DNA of 34,226 nucleotides, taken from NCBI GenBank assembly GCA_000432135.1, contig HF990566.1, positions 56,670 through 90,895 of the forward strand. The letters are read 5' to 3'. The position numbers and the translations under genes were made by a program. Below the pieces are notes generated by a model. It searched no databases, was not told the origin of the DNA, and worked only from the letters and a program-made list of their open reading frames with translations. Shown here piece by piece: positions 24,719-31,640 of this stretch; positions within the stretch are counted from its first letter, which is position 1; each line of letters starts with the position of its first letter. Source of the DNA: Firmicutes bacterium CAG:124 (GTDB lineage Bacteria > Bacillota > Clostridia > Oscillospirales > Oscillospiraceae).

Positions 24719-25345
24719 TTAATCCAGCTCAAAATACTTTTTGAAGATTTTCCGCAGCAGATATGAATTGAGCATCGCGACGAGCGAACCGCCGATCAGG
24801 ATCCAGAAAATGCACGTCCGCAGGAAAAAGCTTGTCGCAAACAGGAGCAGGAGCGGCGCGGACAGATTCAGCGCCGCCATCACGAGCGAATAGGGGAGGT
24901 TGCCGATCGAAAGCAGAATGGCGTTTTTGAGTGTGTTCTTGATGGTATTGTCGAACTGCGCCAGCAGGGGATAGATATAAGCGCCGATCAGCGAAACGAG
25001 CAGCGCCGGGAAGCAGAAAATCACGCCCATCCAGACCGACTGTGCCACCGCACCGGACAGATAGATCTCAACCTCAACGATCACCAGCAGCGTCGGGATC
25101 AGAAGGATCAGGAACAGCAGAACGCCCTGCTTGAAATTGAGCTTGAACGACGCCCAGAAGCTGCGGACGACACCGCCGCCCTCACCGCGCACCAGATTGA
25201 GCGTCACGCGGTACATTGCCGCCGTTGATGCGCCGATGGTGAACACGGGGATGCAGAAAACCAGCCACAGTATATTTACAATGACAAGGTCTGCGATCCG
25301 CGACATAAACGACCAAAAAGGGGAATCATAATTGAAGAACTTCAT
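24719..25345 (-). CDS. DUF624 (YesL-like) membrane protein
   Basis: A 208-residue polytopic protein with about five hydrophobic segments. It opens KFFNYDSPFWSFMSRIADL, followed by NILWLVFCIPVFTIGASTAAMY, the recognisable DUF624/YesL N-terminus. Members are very often encoded beside carbohydrate ABC transporters in Firmicutes, as here, where it diverges from a sugar transporter operon. The molecular role is unknown. The ATG has GAGG at about 7-base spacing. Confidence 0.86.
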   Translation of the reverse strand: MKFFNYDSPFWSFMSRIADLVIVNILWLVFCIPVFTIGASTAAMYRVTLNLVRGEGGGVVRSFWASFKLNFKQGVLLFLILLIPTLLVIVEVEIYLSGAVAQSVWMGVIFCFPALLVSLIGAYIYPLLAQFDNTIKNTLKNAILLSIGNLPYSLVMAALNLSAPLLLLFATSFFLRTCIFWILIGGSLVAMLNSYLLRKIFKKYFELD

Positions 25346-25377
25346 AGCGCGCCTCGTTTCAGGAAAGAATATAGAAT

Positions 25378-25406
25378 ATTATATCGACTGAACAGAAAAA
25401 ACGCAA
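25378..25406 (-). promoter_or_regulatory. Promoter of the DUF624 gene
   Basis: Minus-strand perfect TATAAT (25378-25383) with TTGCGT (25401-25406) 17 bases upstream. It diverges from the transporter promoter about 90 bases to the right; no copy of the LacI-type operator is seen beside it. Confidence 0.6.
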
Positions 25407-25493
25407 GCCGGAAAGAGGATAGAAGCAAACTGCACAATTTTGAAGCCTTAAAATCGTACAAAGTGCTGAAAATTTTTTTGGAACAAATTTTGA

Positions 25494-25522
25494 TTGCTCA
25501 GATCAGAAAAATGTAGTATAAT
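25494..25522 (+). promoter_or_regulatory. Promoter of the sugar transporter operon
   Basis: Perfect TATAAT (25517-25522) with a weak -35, TTGCTC (25494-25499), 17 bases upstream. A 14-bp operator palindrome begins 14 bases after the -10, overlapping the expected early transcribed region. Confidence 0.7.
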
Positions 25523-25536
25523 ATGGGCATTGGAAA

Positions 25537-25550
25537 TGGAAACGTTTCCA
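25537..25550. promoter_or_regulatory. LacI/CcpA-type operator palindrome
   Basis: TGGAAACGTTTCCA is a perfect 14-bp palindrome with the central CG typical of LacI-family operators, and also fits the general pattern of cre sites for CcpA. It lies between the -10 box and the ribosome site of the binding-protein gene. The LacI-family gene three genes downstream is the likely partner; catabolite control by CcpA is the alternative. Confidence 0.82.
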
Positions 25551-25580
25551 GAATTCAAAAATCATTCAGGAGGAAATACC

Positions 25581-26969
25581 ATGAAAAAGATCATCGCAAT
25601 GCTTCTGGCGCTCGTGATGGTTCTTGGCCTGGCTGCCTGCGCAACCAAGACCGAGCCCGCACAGCCCGAAGAGACCACCCCGGCCGAGACCGAAACGACT
25701 CCGGCCACCACCGAAGAGACTGCCCCCGCTGAGACCGAGACGGAAGAGCCCGCCGCGACCGAAGCGACCGGTTCTGTCTACTACCTGAACTTCAAGCCCG
25801 AAGCTGACGAAGCTTGGCAGAAGCTCGCCGCCACCTATACCGAGCAGACCGGCGTTCCCGTCAAGGTCGTCACCGCTGCTTCCGGCACCTATGACACCAC
25901 CCTCGCAGCCGAGCTTGACAAGAGCTCCGCTCCGACTCTGTTCCAGTGCGGCAACCAGGGCGCCATCAACTCCTACGGCGACTACTGCTATCCGTTCGAC
26001 GGCACTGCCATCATGGATCAGATGACCACCGATGCTTTCAACCTCAAGGGTGAAGACGGCCAGACCCTCGCCATCGGCTACTGCTACGAGGCGTTCGGCA
26101 TCATCGTCAACAAGGCTCTGCTTGAGAAGGCTGGCCACTCCATCGACGAGATCACCAACTTCGAATCCCTGAAGGCTGTCGCTGACGACATCCATGCCCG
26201 TGCTGACGAGCTCGGCTTCGACGCATTCTCCTCCGCCGGCCTCGAAGGCTCCTCCAGCTGGCGTTTCTCCGGCCATCTGGCCAATATGCCGCTGTACTAC
26301 GAGTTCCGTGACGACGGCGTGACCGCGCAGCCCGCCACCATCACCGGCGCTTACCTCAACAACTTCAAGAACATCTGGGATCTCTACACCACTGATTCCG
26401 CTACCACCGGCGCTGCTCTGGCTACCGCTACCGGCGACGAGTCCGAGGCCGAATTCGGCGAGGGCAAGGCTGCGTTCTATCAGAACGGCAGTTGGGAATA
26501 TTCCAACCTGACCGGCACGTTCGGCATGAACCCGGACGATCTGGCTATGATCCCCATCTACTGCGGCGTTGACGGCGAAGAAGAAGCCGGTCTGTGCGCT
26601 GGCACTGAGAACTGCTGGGCCATCAACAACGAAGCCTCTGAAGAGGACATTCAGGCTACCATCGATTTCCTCGTCTGGGTCGTTACCTCTGACGAAGGCA
26701 CCACGATGCTGGCACAAGAGTTTGGCCCCTGCCCGTTCAAGGACGCCAAGGAGCCGGAGAACGTCTTCTTCCAGGATGCCAACAAGTACACTGCCGATGG
26801 CAAGTATGTTGTGACCTGGGCATTCAACTGGACTCCCGCTGTTGACGACTGGCGTGCTGCCGTTGTCGACGCTCTGACCCAGTACTCTGCCGGTACCGGC
26901 GACTGGTCCGCTGTCGAGACTGCATTCGTGCAGGGCTGGGCGACCCAGTATGCAAAGGAAAACGCATAA
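25581..26969 (+). CDS. Carbohydrate ABC transporter substrate-binding lipoprotein (CUT1)
   Basis: Extracellular lipoprotein of 462 residues that captures sugar for the two permeases downstream. It has a lipoprotein signal peptide (MKKIIAMLLALVMVLGLAAC) with lipobox LAAC and Cys20 as the lipidated residue. Next comes a low-complexity linker rich in Glu, Thr, Pro and Ala (about 21-66), a probable wall-spanning spacer, and then the family-1 binding fold. Later stretches such as EFGEGKAAFYQNGSWEYSNL are typical of CUT1 binding proteins. The start has AGGAGG at 6-7 bases. Malto-oligosaccharides are the likely ligand from the adjacent malQ and glgP. Codon choice looks strongly biased, as for an abundant protein. 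Confidence 0.92.
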   Translation: MKKIIAMLLALVMVLGLAACATKTEPAQPEETTPAETETTPATTEETAPAETETEEPAATEATGSVYYLNFKPEADEAWQKLAATYTEQTGVPVKVVTAASGTYDTTLAAELDKSSAPTLFQCGNQGAINSYGDYCYPFDGTAIMDQMTTDAFNLKGEDGQTLAIGYCYEAFGIIVNKALLEKAGHSIDEITNFESLKAVADDIHARADELGFDAFSSAGLEGSSSWRFSGHLANMPLYYEFRDDGVTAQPATITGAYLNNFKNIWDLYTTDSATTGAALATATGDESEAEFGEGKAAFYQNGSWEYSNLTGTFGMNPDDLAMIPIYCGVDGEEEAGLCAGTENCWAINNEASEEDIQATIDFLVWVVTSDEGTTMLAQEFGPCPFKDAKEPENVFFQDANKYTADGKYVVTWAFNWTPAVDDWRAAVVDALTQYSAGTGDWSAVETAFVQGWATQYAKENA

Positions 26970-26995
26970 GCAATAAGGCGTGACCAAAAGTAAAG

Positions 26996-27020
26996 AGGGG
27001 GCTGCAAAGCCCCCTTTTTT
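26996..27020 (+). terminator. Intrinsic terminator between the binding protein and permease genes
   Basis: An 8-bp stem (26996-27003 with 27008-27015), GCAA loop and T6 tail, 26 bases after the binding-protein stop and 109 bases before the first permease. It probably limits read-through so that the binding protein is made in excess of the permeases. Confidence 0.88.
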
Positions 27021-27079
27021 ACAGAAAAGAAACTGCCGCAGCCGAAGATTTTGCGGACAAACGCCCGGAGGCCGGACGC

Positions 27080-27109
27080 TTGTCTGTGAAATTGTCAAGA
27101 AAGTATATA
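27080..27109 (+). promoter_or_regulatory. Possible internal promoter before the permease genes
   Basis: TTGTCT (27080-27085) and TATATA (27104-27109) with an 18-base spacer, in the A/T-rich stretch after the terminator. It could drive the permeases independently of read-through. The match is moderate. Confidence 0.35.
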
Positions 27110-27129
27110 AATAATAAAGGAGAAGCATG

Positions 27130-28038
27130 ATGAAGAAGAAAAAACATGACGATTCGGCTCTGTCATGCAGCTTGATCCGCCGCCCGATCCAGCGCTGGGG
27201 CTGGCTGTTCCTGCTGCCGACGTTCGCAGCGTTCTGCGTGGGCTTCCTGTACCCGTTTGCAAAGGGGCTGTTCCTGTCCTTCTGCAAGTTCAAGACGACC
27301 AGCAAGTGGACGTGGGTGGGACTGAAAAACTACCAGACCATCTTCCAGGATGAGGGCTTCCTCCACGCGTTCTGGTATACGGCACTGTTTGCGCTCGTAT
27401 CCCTGCTCATCATCAACGTTCTGGCCTTTGCCGTTGCCTACGTTCTGACTAAGGGTATCAAGGGCTCGAACATCTTCCGTACCGTTTTCTTCATGCCGAA
27501 CCTCATTGGCGGCATCGTTCTGGGCTATATCTGGCTCATGATCTTCGACGGCATCCTCAGCAACTTCGACACAGCCGTCGTGCTGGAAACCAAATACGGC
27601 TTCTGGGGTCTCATCATCCTCATGTGCTGGCAGCAGATAGGCTATATGATGATCATTTATATCGCAGGCCTGCAGGCAATCCCAGAGGATATGCTGGAGG
27701 CCGCAAAGATCGACGGTGCGTCCAGCTGGAAAACGCTCTGGAACATCACAATCCCGAACATCATGCCGTCTATCACCATCTGCACGTTCCTGTCCCTGAC
27801 CAACGGCTTCAAGCTCTACGACCAGAACCTGGCCCTCACGGGCGGCTCGCCCTTTAAGACGCTGGCTGACGGCAACGTCATCAAGACCACGGAAATGCTG
27901 GCTCTGAACATCGTCAACTCCAACACCTCCAACTCCAAAGGCCCCGGACAGGCCAAGGCAGTTGTGTTCTTTATCCTGGTTGCGATCATCAGCATTGCCC
28001 AGCTTGTGTCCACCAGAAAGAAGGAGGTCGATCAGTAA
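27130..28038 (+). CDS. Sugar ABC transporter permease 1 (MalF/MsmF type)
   Basis: A 302-residue inner-membrane permease of the CUT1 family. A basic N-terminus precedes the first segment (WGWLFLLPTFAAFCVGFLYPF); about six membrane segments follow. The EAA loop that contacts the ATPase reads EAAKIDGASSWKTLWNITIP. GGAG (27119-27122) is 7 bases from ATG 27130 and 4 from ATG 27127, so 27130 is slightly preferred. Its stop overlaps the start of the next permease (TAATG), so they are translationally coupled. Confidence 0.93.
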   Translation: MKKKKHDDSALSCSLIRRPIQRWGWLFLLPTFAAFCVGFLYPFAKGLFLSFCKFKTTSKWTWVGLKNYQTIFQDEGFLHAFWYTALFALVSLLIINVLAFAVAYVLTKGIKGSNIFRTVFFMPNLIGGIVLGYIWLMIFDGILSNFDTAVVLETKYGFWGLIILMCWQQIGYMMIIYIAGLQAIPEDMLEAAKIDGASSWKTLWNITIPNIMPSITICTFLSLTNGFKLYDQNLALTGGSPFKTLADGNVIKTTEMLALNIVNSNTSNSKGPGQAKAVVFFILVAIISIAQLVSTRKKEVDQ

Positions 28039-28895
28039 TGAAAAATACCGGCTTCCAGAAAGAGCGCCGTTCGCATACCGTCCTGACGGTCGTGTTTGCG
28101 ATCATTGCCGTTGCGTATCTCTACCCGATCTTCATCGTTCTGGTCAACTCTCTCAAGACCAACGCCGCTATTAACCTTGATACGTTTGCCTTTCCCACAA
28201 GCAACACCTTCATGGGACTGCAGAACTATATCAAGGGTATGACCTTCGGCAACTACCCGTTCTATAAATCCGTCGAATACAGCCTGATGATCACGCTGCT
28301 CTCCGCTGCTCTGATCCTCATCTGCACGTCCATGGCCGCGTGGTATATTTCCCGTGTCGACAGCCTTGTCTGCCGCATTGTGTACTACCTGTGCGTGTTC
28401 TCCATGGTCGTCCCGTTCCAGATGGTCATGTTCACGCTGGCAAAGACCGCCGATACTCTGAAGCTCAATCGCCCGTGGACAATTCCCATTGTCTACCTCG
28501 GCTTCGGTGCGGGCCTCGCTGTGTTTATGTTCACAGGCTTTGTCAAGTCCATCCCGCGCTCCATTGAAGAGGCTGCTGTGATTGACGGCTGCACCCCTGT
28601 GCAGACCTTCTTCCAGGTTGTCCTGCCCATGATGAAGCCGACCTTCATTTCCGTCGGTGTTCTGGAGATCATGTGGGTCTGGAACGACTACCTCCTGCCG
28701 TATCTGGTTCTTGATATCAATGAATTCCGCACCATCCCCATCCACATCCAGTACCTCAAGGGCAGCTACGGATCGGTCGATATGGGTGCTACCATGGCGC
28801 TGATCCTGATGTCCATCGTCCCGGTCGTCATCTTCTATCTCTGCTGCCAGAAATATATTATCAAGGGCGTTGCTGCCGGCGCGGTAAAGGGATAA
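28038..28895 (+). CDS. Sugar ABC transporter permease 2 (MalG/MsmG type)
   Basis: A 285-residue partner permease. The N-terminal segment TVLTVVFAIIAVAYLYPIFIVLVNSLK is typical of MalG-type proteins. The EAA loop is EEAAVIDGCTPVQTFFQVVLP, and the ending KYIIKGVAAGAVKG is the usual C-terminal signature of this subfamily. The gene overlaps the first permease by one base. No ATP-binding subunit is encoded next to it; CUT1 systems in Firmicutes commonly share an MsmK-type ATPase from elsewhere. Confidence 0.94.
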   Translation: MKNTGFQKERRSHTVLTVVFAIIAVAYLYPIFIVLVNSLKTNAAINLDTFAFPTSNTFMGLQNYIKGMTFGNYPFYKSVEYSLMITLLSAALILICTSMAAWYISRVDSLVCRIVYYLCVFSMVVPFQMVMFTLAKTADTLKLNRPWTIPIVYLGFGAGLAVFMFTGFVKSIPRSIEEAAVIDGCTPVQTFFQVVLPMMKPTFISVGVLEIMWVWNDYLLPYLVLDINEFRTIPIHIQYLKGSYGSVDMGATMALILMSIVPVVIFYLCCQKYIIKGVAAGAVKG

Positions 28896-28930
28896 AGAAA
28901 TTTGTCTGTTTTAAGTGGATTTTTCAGAGG

Positions 28931-28953
28931 TTCTGTATGATAGTGATACAGAA
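28931..28953. promoter_or_regulatory. Inverted repeat overlapping a -10-like box before the LacI-family gene
   Basis: TTCTGTAT (28931-28938) and ATACAGAA (28946-28953) form a perfect 8-bp inverted repeat with a 7-base centre; TATGAT at 28936-28941 could be a -10. No convincing -35 is visible. It may be an operator for the gene that follows or a leader hairpin. Confidence 0.4.
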
Positions 28954-28980
28954 TCAGCAAAACCAAGGAGAACAGCAGAT

Positions 28981-29994
28981 ATGACGATCAAGGATCTTGC
29001 GAGACTGAGCGGTTATTCGCTTGGAACTGTCTCTCGCGTGCTCAATAACCAGCCGAATGTTTCGGAAAAAGCGCGGCAGGCGATTCTGTCCATTGCGCAG
29101 GAACGCGGCTTTGAACTCAACGAAAGCGCACAGCTTTTAAAGCAGCAGCGCTCCAACACCGTACTCATCATTGTCAAGGGTACGGCCAACGAGCTGTTTG
29201 CCGGTATGGTCGAGCATCTGCAGTCCCTTTTCTCGCGCACCACGCATTCGCTGATTGTCGACTTTATCGATGAAGACGATAACGAGGTGCTTCGTGCCGT
29301 CAAGCTCTGCCGGGAGCGCAAGCCCATGGGCGTGATGTTCCTCGGTGCGACGAACCGTCATTTTGTCAGCGATTTCGACAAGATCCATGTGCCCTCCATC
29401 ATTGTTACAAACGATGCGAGCGATCTGCCGTTTGAGAACCTGTCCAGCGTTACGACCAACGACCGGCAGGGCGCTGCTTGCGCTGTCGATTATCTCATCC
29501 GCTGCGGCCACAGAAACATTGCTGTTCTCGGCGGCGACCGGCTTTTATCCGATACGTCTGCGCAGCGTTATGAAGGCTGCGTGGAAGCGTTCGGGAAAAA
29601 CGGCATGCAGTTCGACGAGCAGATCTACTACCATACCGGCCGCTACAGCTATGAGGATGGCTATTCCGGTATGCAGGCCGTCCTGCGCGACACACCGCAG
29701 GTCACAGCTGTGTTCGCCATGGCAGACGTCATTGCCATCGGCGCGATCCGCGCACTGGTGGACGCCGGAAAGCGCGTCCCTGACGATATTTCCATCATCG
29801 GCTATGATGGACTGAGGATCGGCAGCTTCTATACCCCGAAGCTTTCTACCGTTTCCCAGTCTGTCGAGCTTCTGGCCCGGCGCAGCTTTTCTGTTCTGAT
29901 GGACTGCACCGAGCGCGGCGGGCAGGCCCGCCATATGACCGTACCGTTTACGCTTTCCAACCGTGAAAGCGTCAGAAAACTCGAAAACAGCTGA
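28981..29994 (+). CDS. LacI-family transcriptional regulator
   Basis: A 337-residue repressor-type protein. The N-terminal helix-turn-helix reads MTIKDLARLSGYSLGTVSRV, followed by the hinge NNQPNVSEKARQAI; the rest is a periplasmic-binding-protein-like sensor domain (for example AVLGGDRLLS and SIIGYDGLRIGSFYTPKLST). Position between the transporter and malQ/glgP makes control of malto-oligosaccharide use likely, acting at the palindrome at 25537-25550. The ATG follows AAGGAG by about 10 bases. Confidence 0.94.
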   Translation: MTIKDLARLSGYSLGTVSRVLNNQPNVSEKARQAILSIAQERGFELNESAQLLKQQRSNTVLIIVKGTANELFAGMVEHLQSLFSRTTHSLIVDFIDEDDNEVLRAVKLCRERKPMGVMFLGATNRHFVSDFDKIHVPSIIVTNDASDLPFENLSSVTTNDRQGAACAVDYLIRCGHRNIAVLGGDRLLSDTSAQRYEGCVEAFGKNGMQFDEQIYYHTGRYSYEDGYSGMQAVLRDTPQVTAVFAMADVIAIGAIRALVDAGKRVPDDISIIGYDGLRIGSFYTPKLSTVSQSVELLARRSFSVLMDCTERGGQARHMTVPFTLSNRESVRKLENS

Positions 29995-30053
29995 AAACAG
30001 CGCCCAACGCTGCTTTTGCCTGTTTTCAACGAAAGCGAAATAAGAGTGATAGT

Positions 30054-31535
30054 ATGAAAAGAAGCAGTGGAATCCTGATGCACATTACTTCGCTGCCCTC
30101 GCCCTACGGCATCGGCAGCATGGGAAAAGCAGCCTATGACTTTATTGATTTTCTGAGAGCGGCAAAGCAGACCTACTGGCAGATCCTCCCGATCAACCCG
30201 CCCGGCTATGGCGATTCGCCCTATCAGGCGTTCTCTACCTTCGCTGGGAACCCGTATCTGATCGATCTGGACGAGCTTGTCAAGGACGGATACCTGACGC
30301 AGGAGGAGCTTGACCGCGTCGATTGGGGCAGCCGCGCCGATCAGGTCGATTTTTCGAAGATGTACGACCAGCGCCTGCGGGTGCTGCATCTGGCCTGGAG
30401 CCGCTTCCACAAGGCCCCGACGGAGCGCTACACGGAATATGTCCGCCAGCAGAGTGCGTGGCTGGAGGAGTATGTACTCTTTATGGCCGTTAAGGCATAT
30501 TATAACGACGGCCCGTGGACCGAGTGGCCGCTCGATATCCGGATGCACCAGCCGGAGGCCATGGCGTACTACCGTGAGCTGCTGCACGACGAGCTTGATT
30601 TTCAACGGTTCCTGCAGTTCTGCTTCCATACGCAATGGCAGCGGCTGCGGGAGTATGCCCATGAAAACGGCGTGCTGATCATCGGCGATATCCCCATCTA
30701 TGTTCCGCTGGATTCCGCCGATGTCTGGTCGCACCCGGAGAATTTCCAGCTGACCCGTACCCGCCGTCCACGCGTCGTTGCGGGCTGCCCGCCTGACGGC
30801 TTCAACGCCAATGGCCAGTACTGGGGCAATCCCATCTATGACTGGGCACATATGGAGCAGGACGGCTTCTCGTGGTGGATGCGCCGCCTGCGCGCGGCAG
30901 GGGAGAGCTTCGACGTCGTCCGCATCGACCATTTCCGCGGCATCGAAAGCTATTGGGCCATTCCTGCTGTCAACCGCACGGCCCGCAAGGGCGAATGGGT
31001 CAAGGGTCCCGGCATGAAGCTTGTAAATGCTATCCGGAAGAATTGCCCGGATACCGATTTTATCGCCGAGGATCTCGGTTTCCTGACGCCGGAGGTACAG
31101 CAGCTTGTGATTGATTCCGGCTTCCCTGGCATGAAGGTGCTGGAGTTTGCCTTCGACCCGCGTGAGCCGAGCAACTATCTGCCCGACCGCTATCCTGAAA
31201 ACGCCATCTGCTACACCGGCACGCACGACAATGAAACGCTTATCCAGTGGTGCGAGGGAATTGACGCAGAAACGGACGCTTATGCCCGCAGCTATCTCGG
31301 CATTACGGCGGAGGACGATCTGGCCGACGCCATCATCGAGGCCGGTATGCAGTCCAAGGCACAGCTGTTTATCATGCAGATGCAGGACTATCTGCGTCTG
31401 GGCCGGGAAACGCGTATGAACGAACCTGGCAGGCTTCTGCAGTCGAACTGGCGCTGGCGTATGCTGCCCGGCGCGGCCAACGAAGCGCTGGCCCAAAAAA
31501 TTGCAGGTTTGACAGAGCGGTCAAATCGTGTATAA
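30054..31535 (+). CDS. malQ: 4-alpha-glucanotransferase (amylomaltase, GH77)
   Basis: Cytoplasmic disproportionating enzyme of 493 residues that transfers glucan segments between malto-oligosaccharides. The catalytic triad is visible: nucleophile Asp292 in RIDHFRG, acid/base Glu339 in AEDLG, and Asp392 in THDNET. The N-terminus SGILMHITSLPSPYGIGSMG and the loop PPGYGDSPYQ are family-typical. It makes longer chains suitable for the phosphorylase GlgP next door. The ribosome site (AAGAG) is weak. The gene ends inside the glgP promoter. Confidence 0.96.
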   Translation: MKRSSGILMHITSLPSPYGIGSMGKAAYDFIDFLRAAKQTYWQILPINPPGYGDSPYQAFSTFAGNPYLIDLDELVKDGYLTQEELDRVDWGSRADQVDFSKMYDQRLRVLHLAWSRFHKAPTERYTEYVRQQSAWLEEYVLFMAVKAYYNDGPWTEWPLDIRMHQPEAMAYYRELLHDELDFQRFLQFCFHTQWQRLREYAHENGVLIIGDIPIYVPLDSADVWSHPENFQLTRTRRPRVVAGCPPDGFNANGQYWGNPIYDWAHMEQDGFSWWMRRLRAAGESFDVVRIDHFRGIESYWAIPAVNRTARKGEWVKGPGMKLVNAIRKNCPDTDFIAEDLGFLTPEVQQLVIDSGFPGMKVLEFAFDPREPSNYLPDRYPENAICYTGTHDNETLIQWCEGIDAETDAYARSYLGITAEDDLADAIIEAGMQSKAQLFIMQMQDYLRLGRETRMNEPGRLLQSNWRWRMLPGAANEALAQKIAGLTERSNRV

Positions 31536-31536
31536 T
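31509..31536 (+). promoter_or_regulatory. Consensus promoter of glgP inside the end of malQ
   Basis: Perfect TTGACA (31509-31514) and perfect TATAAT (31531-31536) with a 16-base spacer; the -10 box overlaps the malQ stop codon. It is one of the two full-consensus promoters in the window. Confidence 0.82.
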
Positions 31537-31551
31537 ACCTACAGTCATCTG

Positions 31552-31590
31552 GCGTCCACCTGTCCTTGCCGGATAGGTGGACGCTTCTTT
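31552..31590 (+). terminator. Terminator-like hairpin in the glgP leader
   Basis: A perfect 10-bp stem (31552-31561 with 31575-31584) with a 13-base loop, followed by TTCTTT. It begins about 10 bases after the predicted transcription start and lies 50 bases before glgP. It could end malQ transcripts or attenuate glgP. A second G/C hairpin follows (31596-31602 with 31612-31618). Confidence 0.6.
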
Positions 31591-31640
31591 AAAGGCCGCC
31601 GGCAGCTTTGCCCGGCGGAGTCCCATGGAAGGAGTAACCT

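Noticed and set aside
25566..27305. A 579-codon minus-strand ORF opposite the binding protein gene
   Set aside because: It runs through the intrinsic terminator and into the permease gene, has no domain, and its Gly/Leu/Val repeats are the reverse of the Glu/Thr/Pro linker codons.
29829..31496. A 555-codon minus-strand ORF opposite malQ
   Set aside because: Antisense shadow; malQ has the full GH77 catalytic triad in its own frame.
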